NCBI GenBank assembly: GCA_035527515.1 | Contig: DATLAJ010000015.1 | Coordinates: 1 to 43,018, forward strand | Direction: 5' to 3' | Origin: a bacterium | Lineage (GTDB): Bacteria; B130-G9 | DNA: 43,018 bases | Shown: piece by piece, positions 21,274 through 29,100 of the stretch | Layout of the letters: the number at the start of each line of letters is the position of its first letter | How positions within the stretch are numbered: the first letter of the stretch is position 1 | Notes under the pieces: generated by a model | What the model saw: only the letters and a program-made list of their open reading frames with translations | Database searches by the model: none | What the model was told of the DNA's origin: nothing | Made by a program: the position numbers and the translations under genes

Positions 21274-21302
21274 CGTGTAGGGGCGGGGCTTGTCTCCGCC
21301 CG
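21274..21302 (+). repeat. REP-like element, copy 1
   Basis: The sequence CGTGTAGGGGCGGGGCTTG followed by TCTCCGCCC forms a GGGCGG/CCGCCC hairpin. It matches the elements at 21889-21914 (reverse orientation) and 25829-25857. Copies 1 and 2 flank the transposase pseudogene as inverted repeats. Confidence 0.75.
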
Positions 21303-21330
21303 TTGTGCTCAGGGCCCGATCCTTAACGCG

Positions 21331-21866
21331 CTACCCGTATAACCATTTATAGAACTCATGTTCAGTCACGCAGTCTGGGTTTTCTCGATCCATATCCCAC
21401 AATCTGGGGTTGTTGGAGATGTACTCCCGGATGCGGAACAGCTCTTTTTCGTTCCGTATAAACCTTTCGTAATAGTTGCGCTGCCATAGCCGGCGCTTCA
21501 CTGGTTCCCAACCTCGCTGCTTAACGCCTTGAGATACTTCACAGTAGTGATCGACTTGAATGCACAGATGATGTCGCCTAGGCGTGGTTCAGACAACCGT
21601 TGATGCGTGTGGGGGTGCAAGAAAACTACGCCGTGGAAGTGATTCGGCATAACAACGAGAACATCAGGCTGTGCGCGACAGAATCGACTGGAAAGCCCTC
21701 GCCACTCTGAGGCAATCATGTCGATCATACCGGAGTCATCCAGAATGCAGCAGCGTTCTTCGGTACAGACCGTTATGAAATACGCTCCTCCCCTTCCGTA
21801 GTCAAATCCGCGCAGTCGGATTGAACGCCGCGTCATCTTGCAGGGGCCCCGGTCGTTCGCGCTCAC
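21331..21866 (-). pseudogene. REP-associated tyrosine transposase (RAYT), frameshifted
   Basis: This is an IS200/IS605-type Y1 transposase of the REP-associated class, a single-domain HUH nuclease. The first part (21498-21866, start at 21866 or at the ATG at 21836) contains YGRGGAYFITVCTEER and the HUH motif in VVMPNHFHGVV. It stops at TGA after KALSSEVGNQ. In the -1 frame the protein continues to 21331 as RRLWQRNYYERFIRNEKELF, then ISNNPRLWDMDRENPD, ending KWLYG. That is the conserved RAYT C terminus, including the catalytic-Tyr helix NYYERFI. One base has therefore been lost or gained near 21497. The intact second half suggests recent inactivation or a sequencing error. REP-like elements on both sides are its expected substrates. 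Confidence 0.85.
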
Positions 21867-21888
21867 AAGCCCTCAGCCGTTTGAGGTC

Positions 21889-21914
21889 GGGCAAACACAA
21901 GGCCTGCCCCCACA
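21889..21914 (-). repeat. REP-like element, copy 2 (inverted)
   Basis: On the minus strand this reads TGTGGGGGCAGGCCTTG followed by TGTTTGCCC, matching copy 3 (25829) almost base for base. It lies just upstream of the transposase pseudogene and is inverted relative to copy 1. Confidence 0.72.
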
Positions 21915-21987
21915 AAGGTCCTGTCCATCTATGTTCCAAGCTCGGATGAATCGCCGCTACGCAAATCGCCCAGATGCGCGACTTCTC

Positions 21988-22767
21988 CTATTCGCTCTTA
22001 GCCTCGCCCTGCTCTTTCAGTAACTCCGCAAACTTGATGAACGGCTTGAACAGGTCGATCGGGATCGGGAATACGATCGTCGAGTTGTTCTCAGCCGCCA
22101 CCTCGGTCAGCGTCTGCAAGTAGCGCATTTGAAGCGCCATGGGATGCTTGCCTATTATGGTTGCGGCATCAGCGAGCCTCGCGGCCGCCTGGTATTCGCC
22201 CTCCGCATTGATGACCTTGGCCCTTCTCTCTCGCTCCGCCTCGGCCTGCCTTGCTATGGCGCGCTTCATCTCGGTTGGCAGATCGACGTGCTTGATCTCA
22301 ACCTTGGCCACCTTGATGCCCCAGGGGTCGGTGTCGGCATCGAGAATCGTCTGAAGGTCGGTGTTGATCCTGGTTCTATCAGATAGAAGGGTGTCGAGGT
22401 CCGCTTGCCCAAGAACGCTCCTCAACGTGGTCTGGGCAAGCTGCGACGTCGCGTATTGATAGTCCTCGACCTTCACGATGGCATTGCTTGGTTCCATGAC
22501 CCTGAAATAGACGACGGCGTTTACGGTTATGGAGATGTTGTCTTTTGTGATGACGTCCTGCGGCGGGACATCCATAGCCACGAGCCTCAGATCGACCCTC
22601 ACCATCCTGTCGATCGGCTTGAACAGGAAAAAGAGCCCCGGGCCCTTGGGCCTGTCCAGAAGACGTCCCAATCGAAAGATGACGCCTCGCTCATACTCGC
22701 TGAGTATCTTGATACAGCTGAGAACATAAAGGACAACCAGAATTAGGATGATCAGCAAGAAAGCCAT
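21988..22767 (-). CDS. Slipin (stomatin/SPFH-domain membrane protein)
   Basis: This is a 259-residue prokaryotic stomatin that oligomerises in the inner membrane as a scaffold. One N-terminal hairpin or transmembrane segment (about 3-20) is followed by [11 protein letters not shown], then the SPFH domain with [22 protein letters not shown]-type strands and TTLRSVLG. The C-terminal helix is charged and Ala/Glu/Arg-rich ([18 protein letters not shown]), ending in a short oligomerisation tail. The ATG has AGGAGGG eight bases upstream. Slipins often pair with an NfeD protease-like gene; none is adjacent here, so it is an orphan slipin. The family assignment is secure. Confidence 0.94.
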   Translation of the reverse strand: MAFLLIILILVVLYVLSCIKILSEYERGVIFRLGRLLDRPKGPGLFFLFKPIDRMVRVDLRLVAMDVPPQDVITKDNISITVNAVVYFRVMEPSNAIVKVEDYQYATSQLAQTTLRSVLGQADLDTLLSDRTRINTDLQTILDADTDPWGIKVAKVEIKHVDLPTEMKRAIARQAEAERERRAKVINAEGEYQAAARLADAATIIGKHPMALQMRYLQTLTEVAAENNSTIVFPIPIDLFKPFIKFAELLKEQGEAKSE

Positions 22768-22955
22768 ACAAATACCCTCCTAAGCATTCAACGTTAGAAG
22801 AATCATCAGACAACGGCTCTCAAGGATACGAGCTCACCGCACAAAGTCAAGATAACCAACAGAAGAGTTTCCCCATGCTGTTTTTGGATTGGCTCATGGC
22901 AGCCTTTTGGTTTTATGGGGCTTCACACCGGCTGCGCGTTGCTCTTTTTAGGACA

Positions 22956-23017
22956 TAACCCCCGCAGCAAATCCCCGCAAGGGGGTTAACGTGAATAGCC
23001 CCACGTGTAACGTGGGG
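22956..23017. repeat. Two further palindromic hairpins
   Basis: TAACCCCC at 22956-22963 pairs with GGGGGTTA at 22981-22988. CCCCACGT pairs with ACGTGGGG around GTA at 22999-23017. They lie in the gap upstream of the slipin gene and look like members of the same dispersed palindrome family, although the loops differ. The rest of 22768-23160 shows no gene. Confidence 0.55.
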
Positions 23018-23162
23018 AATCCGTGCCAGCTGACAACCCTCTCCCCCAAAGGCAAAGCATGTATGACTTGAATCCGAACTGAGGGCTATGTATCCTAAAG
23101 TCAGTCTTTGAGAATCTTCAGGGAGTAGAGCGCTGTATGAGGTTACGGTCTAGGTTGGTTGA

Positions 23163-23569
23163 CAGCGAAATTGTGACGCTGGGAAGTCCGCCGCGGCAGC
23201 TTTGGATGCGCTTGGCTGGCAAGCGGCCTCACGCAAAGATAAGGTCCATTACTGCGCGGCGAAGCGAGATCGTGGCGAGTTGTTAGGGATGTGGGCCGAC
23301 ACGAAGCGGACTTTGCTCCCGGACCTTTACTCAGGGAAAGACACCGTTGTCCAGAACGCAGTGTACACATTCATTGCGTTAGGGAAAGAAGAGGTCATCC
23401 CTGAGCTCATCGACACATTGAGACGACAGGGGAACAAAAACATGGCAGAGACCTACTTGCACTGCGGCGACACGCGGCTCAGCGACGCAGCAAGGGATGG
23501 GCACGCGGGAGGGGGTATGCGATCGTTAGCCGGACGGGCTCTGGCCCGGTGCGTTGGGGCTCGTGGTAG
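23163..23569 (+). pseudogene. HEAT-repeat protein remnant, frameshifted
   Basis: Only the C-terminal part of a HEAT-repeat protein remains. One frame reads SAAAALDALGWQAAS (23184 on), then a helix pair with DTVVQNAVYTFIALGKEEV and a helix with TYLHCGDTRLSDAAR, the usual end of such proteins. Near 23495 the frame shifts by one base. The continuing frame gives WARGRGYAIVSRTGSG and RWGSW before a TAG at 23567, a typical terminal motif of this family as I remember it. The frame is closed upstream by a TGA at 23160 and there is no start or ribosome site. It is therefore both truncated at the 5' side and frameshifted. The one-frame 154-codon ORF over this region is not the real product. Confidence 0.6.
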
Positions 23570-23668
23570 TAGCGGAAAGGGGAATCGAAGCGTGCCTGGG
23601 GCCGTCAGTGTCGGACAGACGATTGGGATTTGCTCAGGGTCCCCGATTGGCGCCGCAGACGCCTAACC

Positions 23669-24046
23669 TCACGAGAACTCGAAATAACCCTCGCGGTAGT
23701 CAATCACGTTTCTGAAGTGCCTCAGAAAACTCAGGCCCAGAAGCCCTCGAATCCCCGCCAATTCAGGTATGTCATGGCAGATGACTTCCACCTCGCTCGC
23801 TTCCACATCTCCCAGAGCTATCCTCGCAACGCACAACTTCGGAACCTCGATGACGCCGTTGGCCGTAATGATCTCCTGACGGTCGGGCACTGTCGCTGGA
23901 TCATAGCCGATGGCCTTGAGGTCAGACCAAGAAACGGCAGTAAACACGGCACCGGTATCAACGATCATGTCGATCTTCAGAAAGCCTTTAGGTCCGACGA
24001 TCTTAACATTCCTCGCGACCAGAGGGATACTAGCTGGAAAGCGCAT
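23669..24046 (-). CDS. Retropepsin-like aspartic protease, 125 aa
   Basis: This small clan AA aspartic protease is of the single-lobe type that works as a dimer. The catalytic motif is VDTGAVFTAVSW at about 30-41 (D-T-G), and the second family landmark is RGLLGLSFLRHF near 107. The length of about 125 residues is normal for bacterial retropepsin-like proteins. There is no signal peptide, so it is probably cytoplasmic. The ATG is 11 bases after the stop of the upstream 69-aa gene, so they form one unit. This pairing is widespread, but the substrate is unknown. The catalytic Asp and the flap region appear intact. Confidence 0.85.
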   Translation of the reverse strand: MRFPASIPLVARNVKIVGPKGFLKIDMIVDTGAVFTAVSWSDLKAIGYDPATVPDRQEIITANGVIEVPKLCVARIALGDVEASEVEVICHDIPELAGIRGLLGLSFLRHFRNVIDYREGYFEFS

Positions 24047-24057
24047 GGGCCTGTCCG

Positions 24058-24267
24058 TCAGAAGATCGCCGCGTAGCCCTCGGGCACAGGTGGACCGGCA
24101 AAAGTGATGTAAAGGCCAGTCAGCCCAAGCTCCAGGAGCTCCTTGTCAAAGGCCCGACGGTTGCTGTTGTGCAGGACTACCTCGCCCTCGGGGTCTTCGA
24201 CCTCCTCCAACTCACGAAAGGCAATCCACTCTCCCTGATATAGCGTCCTTGCTTCTGCAAGCTTCAT
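24058..24267 (-). CDS. Small protein, DUF5678-like, partner of the aspartic protease
   Basis: This 69-residue protein contains the segment TLYQGEWIAFREL near the start and RRAFDKELLELGLTGLYITF with PPVPEGYAAIF at the end. Proteins with a YxGEWVAF opening and this closing strand commonly precede retropepsin-like proteases, so I call it DUF5678-like from memory of that pairing. The ATG at 24267 is chosen because GAGGCG lies eight bases upstream; the open frame begins 15 codons earlier without a ribosome site. The function is unknown. It could be the substrate, the chaperone or the inhibitor of the protease. Confidence 0.7.
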   Translation of the reverse strand: MKLAEARTLYQGEWIAFRELEEVEDPEGEVVLHNSNRRAFDKELLELGLTGLYITFAGPPVPEGYAAIF

Positions 24268-24594
24268 GTTATTCGCCTCGCACCTTAAATCAGCCCGCAA
24301 ATCCTTGGTCAATGCAGTTTCTCAATATACGGTTAGCGCAACCGATTCTGCAATTGATTTGCGCAACGGCGCCATCGGAAGCCACTGTGACTCTGTCGCC
24401 TTGTCTGCGTTGAGACGAGGCCGCCGCTGCAATGTCCGTGCGCTTTCCCAATGCAGAAGCTGATGGTATCTTTGATACGCTCGCTCAGCATGAGCGTGCT
24501 AATAGTGCTTTTTCGATGCAGAGCAACGACGCCTAGCAGTGTGCGGTTAGCTTAATTGACGGATTGGACCTAAACTGACAGGAGGGCATGGTCA
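24268..24594. other. Divergent intergenic region before the secreted-protein gene
   Basis: About 330 bases with no gene. It holds a spaced direct repeat GCGCAAC (near 24334 and 24361, about 27 bases apart) and the GGAGGG ribosome site (24581-24586) of the downstream gene. A TTGACG lies near 24557 without a convincing -10 partner. Confidence 0.45.
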
Positions 24595-25761
24595 ATGGGT
24601 TATCGAGCGAGGACCTATCTTGCATGTTATCTGGCTATCTTCGTCTGCTTGTCTGTGGGGGCAGTGACGAATGCTTCCGAGGCGATCATCATCGACCACA
24701 ACTGCATCGATCTGTATGCCGTCCCGTCCGACTGGATAAACGAGGCGCAGGACGCCATCAAGCTACACTACGGCCACACGTCGCACGGGTCGCAGCTCGT
24801 AACGGGGCTTCAGAGGATCGAGAATGATGACAGGAGCTTCGCAGTAGCCATGAGCACTAATGGCCTGCCGGAGATCGAGGGGGCTCTGTGTATGTACCAT
24901 CCCAGCAACGATCCGTCCCAATACTACGCCAACACACAGGGCATTCTGGACAGCAACCCCCAAATGAACTACTCGATGTTTGGCTGGTGCTGCCAGGCCA
25001 CGGACAGCGACTGGCAGGACATTCTGAACGAGTATCTCGACAGAATGCAGGCGTTCGAGGCAGCAAACCCCGACGTAACATTCATATACATGACTGGAAA
25101 CGCTCAAGCAACGGGCGAAAGCGGCTACAACCGCTATCGGTTCAACGAGCAGGTCCGCCAGTTCTGCCTCGACAATAACAAGGTCCTGTTCGATTTTGGG
25201 GACCTGGACTGCTGGTTCGACGGCGAGCTGCACAGTTATGAGTATGACGGCACTATGATCCCGTCGGAGCACCCGCATTTCAATGGGAGCGAGGCGGGAC
25301 ACACCACTTATGAAAGCTGCGAACAGAAGGGCCGCGCGTTCTGGTGGATGATGGCGCGCCTCGCCGGCTGGGACCCCAACGCACAGGGGCCTTACATCAA
25401 CCTTCACGCCAACGGCGAGCCGGAATTCCTCGCCATAAGCTGCGATGAGACAGTAACCGTTACGCTCAATCTGGGCGACAACGGATACTCTACTCCGCCT
25501 TACGAGGTCTGGATAGCCGCCGAGACGCCTTTTGGTTGGTTCTCGTATGTCTATCCGACCGGCTGGCAGCCGGGACTTGCGCGAACGATTGACTTCGAGG
25601 AGGATGGCATGGTTGACGTGGCCGACTTCCCTGTCTTCGAGGGCTGCCTCGGCGCGCCGGGCGACTACACCTTCTACGGCGCCCTCGACACGAGCCTCGA
25701 CGGTGCGCCAGGCGACATCGACCTCTGGGACTTCGTCACGGTTCAGAGTGCGGTGGAGTGA
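24595..25761 (+). CDS. Secreted protein of unknown function with C-terminal beta domain
   Basis: The 388-residue product begins with a Sec signal peptide (basic GYRAR, hydrophobic YLACYLAIFVCLSV, cleavage after VTNA-S or nearby). Residues about 30-270 form the main domain with DHNCIDLYAVPSDWI, YGHTSHGSQLVTGL, FIYMTGNAQATGES and a HSYEYDGTM segment. The TGNAQA and HTSHGSQ pieces loosely recall SGNH-type esterase folds, but I cannot identify a catalytic block. The last 115 residues or so form a separate beta-rich domain with AAETPFGWFSYVYPTGWQPG and GAPGDYTFYGALDTSLDG, a module I associate with secreted proteins of uncultured phyla. The ATG lies eight bases after GGAGGG. It is not in an operon; a hairpin cluster follows. 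Confidence 0.78.
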   Translation: MGYRARTYLACYLAIFVCLSVGAVTNASEAIIIDHNCIDLYAVPSDWINEAQDAIKLHYGHTSHGSQLVTGLQRIENDDRSFAVAMSTNGLPEIEGALCMYHPSNDPSQYYANTQGILDSNPQMNYSMFGWCCQATDSDWQDILNEYLDRMQAFEAANPDVTFIYMTGNAQATGESGYNRYRFNEQVRQFCLDNNKVLFDFGDLDCWFDGELHSYEYDGTMIPSEHPHFNGSEAGHTTYESCEQKGRAFWWMMARLAGWDPNAQGPYINLHANGEPEFLAISCDETVTVTLNLGDNGYSTPPYEVWIAAETPFGWFSYVYPTGWQPGLARTIDFEEDGMVDVADFPVFEGCLGAPGDYTFYGALDTSLDGAPGDIDLWDFVTVQSAVE

Positions 25762-25828
25762 GAGAGGTGTGGGACGAGCTTTCCAGCCTGCCAATAAGGG
25801 ACAATAGGTCAAAGGAGAACGACCGATT

Positions 25829-25857
25829 CGTGTAGGGGCAGGCCTTGTGTCTGCCCT
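25829..25857 (+). repeat. REP-like element, copy 3
   Basis: CGTGTAGGGGCAGGCCTTG followed by TGTCTGCCC forms a GGGCAG/CTGCCC hairpin. It matches copy 2 closely and copy 1 in layout. It lies 4 kb from the RAYT pseudogene, which is the expected pattern for mobilised non-autonomous elements. Confidence 0.75.
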
Positions 25858-25897
25858 TGATAGTCGTCGTCTAATTGCTGATGTAAGGCGTTTCCAA

Positions 25898-25994
25898 ATC
25901 TGCCTTCGATGCAGATGAGAGGGTATACATCGCCCGGCTTCAGCCGAGGCGATCCCTTGGGCTGCCATTTCATTAACCCCCATCTTCAGATGGG
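25898..25994. repeat. Three tandem hairpins, TTCA/CTTCGAT loops
   Basis: ATCTGC/GCAGAT at 25898-25916 has loop CTTCGAT. ATCGCC-CGGC/GCCG-A-GGCGAT at 25929-25953 has loop TTCA and one bulged A. CCCATC/GATGGG at 25979-25994 has loop TTCA. Stem sequences differ but the loop is kept, so they are not simple copies. The remaining DNA from 25762 to 26115 has no gene. Confidence 0.65.
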
Positions 25995-26115
25995 CGGATT
26001 GACGATACGCGACGACGCACCCTCTTCCCCCAAGACCGCCGCCGCACACAGACTCTGAAACGCTTGCCCAACGCTTCTCATTTCGTTATTCTCCTGTTCC
26101 CAAAAGGAGATCGAA

Positions 26116-26139
26116 ATGGCGAGTGACGAATACTATTAG
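26116..26139 (+). promoter_or_regulatory. Leader mini-ORF before the TPR-nitrilase gene
   Basis: AAAGGAG is followed six bases later by an ATG opening seven codons (MASDEYY) and a TAG. The large gene starts 20 bases further at a GTG with only CGGGAG upstream. The best ribosome site thus serves the leader; either it regulates the large gene or it is accidental. Confidence 0.35.
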
Positions 26140-26158
26140 ATGATCGGGAGTAGAAAAC

Positions 26159-29100
26159 GTGGCCAGAACAAAGGGCAAAGAAGACAAGATCACAGACATG
26201 GCCAGGCTCGTCCGCGAAGGCGCAGTGGAGGAAAGGCTTAACCTTGCAGGGGCAGATGACGTTCAGGCCCTTATTAGCCTGGGGTGGCAGCTTAATTCTG
26301 AAGGCGCTCACGACCTTGCGGACAGGGTATTCACAAGGGCAACGGAACTAAGCCCTGACCTCGCGGAAGCCTGGCTCGGTCGTGGGGTTGCACTCGGTAA
26401 TCTGGGCCGACATGAGGAGGCCCTGGCGGGCTTCCATAAGGCTTCGGAGCTCGACCCAAACGACCCCAAAGCACCGTACGGCAAAGGCCTTGCTCTCGCC
26501 AAGCTTGGCCGGTATGAAGGGGCGCTCGCGCCCTACGACAAGGCTTTACGGCTCGACCCGAACAACGCCAAAGCACGGTACCGCAAAGGCCTTGCTCTCG
26601 CCAAGCTTGGCCGGTATGAAGAGGCGCTCGCGGCTTTGGACGAGGCCTTAAAGGTCGACCCGAATCTGGAGGAGGCATGGTGCAACAAGGCTGCCGCACT
26701 CGGTATTCTCGGGCGGTATGAACAGGCGCTCGCGGCTGTCGACAAGGCTTTGGAGCTCGACCCGAATGACGCCAAAGCATGGTCCAACAAGGGCAATGCT
26801 CTGAACAATCTCGGCCGGCATGAAGATGCGCTCGCGGCCCACCATAAGGCTTTGGAGCTCGACCCGAATGACGCCAAGGCATGGTGCAACAAGGGGGTTG
26901 GACTGGGTAATCTCGGCCGACATGAAGATGCGCTCTCGGCTTTCGACAAGGCTTTACAGGTCGACCGGAACTTGGCCGAGGCATGGTACAACAAGGGGAC
27001 TACACTGCATAGCCTGGGTCGGGATCAACATGCGCTCTTGGCTTTCGACAACGCTTTGCAGCTCGACCCGAACAACGCGAAAGCATGGTCCAACAAGGGC
27101 GTTGCACTGCATAATCTGGGCCGCTATGAAGATGCGCTCGCGGCCCACGGCAAGGCTTTAGAGCTCGACCGGAACGATGCGAAAGGATGGTCTAATAAGG
27201 GCATTGCTCTGGGCAATCTTGGCCGGTATGAGGAGGCGCTCGGGGCCCACGACAAGGCTTTGCAGCTCGACCCGAACCTAGCCGAGGCATGGTACAACAA
27301 GGCCGTTGCACTGCACAATGTTGGCGGGTATGAAGAGGCGCTCGCGGCCTTCCATAAGGCTTTGCAGCTCGACCCGAACCTGGCCGATGCACGGCACAAT
27401 AAGGGCGTCACTCTCGAGAAGCTTGGCAGGTATGAAGATGCCCTCGCAGCCTCGGATGAAGCTCTGGAACTTGACCCGAACGACGGCAAGGCATGGTACG
27501 GTAAGGGCGTTGCACTACATAATCTGGGCCGCTATGAAGAGGCGCTCGCCGCCTTCGATAGGGCTCTGCAGCTCGACCCGAACGACGCGAAGGCATTGTT
27601 CAACAAGGGCGTTGCACTACATAATCTCGGCCGTTATGAAGAGGCGCTGGCGGCCTACGACAAGGCGTTGGAGCTCGACCCGAACCTCGCCGATGCACGG
27701 TACAACAAGGGCGTTGCGCTGGGCTCGACCCACCAATATCGGGAGGCAGAAGGGTGCTTCTCGCGGGCGGCAAGCGCGTATCAGGAAAGAGGGGAGAGGG
27801 GCAACGCCCGAGACGCGACCAGGCAGGCAAGATTGGCCCGCAATGGACACCAGTTGATGGAGATGCTCCACCCAGTTGACGAGGATTTCATGGCTTCGCT
27901 GAAAACCCCATCTCTGGCAGAGCTGGCACATCGAGCCGCGTCCTGCGTGACGGCAATCAACGGTGTCGGCAGGGCATTTCGGAGGAAGAGAATACCGGGT
28001 GACGCGGGTTCCCTGCTCAGGAGCAAACAGGCGTGCTTCGGAGCGCTTCTGGACGCAGTGTCCTTCAGAAAGCTGAAAGCCAAGGCACTGGGAAAGGCAA
28101 AGGCGGTCTTCAAGGAGCAGGGGCTGGTCGAATTCGTATTTGCGCTAGAGGATATTCGCGCGCTCGGCCATAAGCTCGAGATGTATCGCCCTGGACCGGT
28201 AGAACGGATCCCCGAAAAGGAGCAAAGGGCCCTTCTGATGTCTCTACGTGGTGTACAAATGCTCGACGGGGACTTGAGCCGAGAAATGATGGCGACGTTC
28301 AACGGGGAGCCTCGCCCGGCTGAACCGTCAGCACTCAAGGAGCGCGTTGAGATAAAGTCAGTTTACATCGCGGATAGACAAGCGAACTGGGTGAGGGTTT
28401 GCGTTGTGCAGCTCGACTTCGAGGTTACAAGGACTTTCCCATACGTATTGACTGACAAATGTAAGCGAGGACTAAAGAAGAAGGTCCTTGACTCCCTCCA
28501 AACAGCGGCGGAGGAAAAGGTAAATGTCATCTGTTTTCCGGAGCTGAGTTTTGCAGGGGAGTGGATTGAAGAAGTCAAGTTGATGTCAGGGGATATGCTA
28601 GTCGTGTGCGGAACGTATTACGATGCGAACCGGCGCAATGTCTGTGAAATCGTGATTGGAGGAAAGAGCTATCCATACGCCAAATGCCATCCCTCTGTGC
28701 TGGAGGATAAGGCCCCGTTCGACATGGTCCCTGGCCGGACTATTCCCCTTTTTCAGACACGGTTCGGGAAAGTCCTCGTTGCGATTTGCAGAGACTTCAA
28801 CGACGAGCTACATCAGATAAGCGAACTAGAGCCGGACCTAGTCCTCAGCCCACGATGGGACCCGGATCGAGATCACCATTTCCAGCAATTGGCCAGCATA
28901 GGCATCGCCAAGTCCGACTCCTCGCGAAGCCGAACATTCACGCTCTTCGCAAATCCGGTGGAGGTTGAAACCATTACGAGAAAGGGAGGAGGAGGCGGGT
29001 CCTGCATAATCGGATCGGATTTGCCCTATTCCAATGACTTCTACATACAGAACGGCTTCCGACCGAAAGACGGCGTCGAGCACAAGCTCTTCGAGGCCAA

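Noticed and set aside
25829-25994. CRISPR array
   Set aside because: The units are hairpins with differing stems and irregular spacing, not identical repeats with unique spacers, and no cas gene is present.
24763-26049. A 428-codon minus-strand frame
   Set aside because: It is antisense to the secreted-protein gene, which has a signal peptide and ribosome site; it also runs through the hairpin cluster.
26331-27830. Many minus- and plus-strand frames inside the TPR array
   Set aside because: They are out-of-frame shadows of the 102-base repeat and repeat with the same period.
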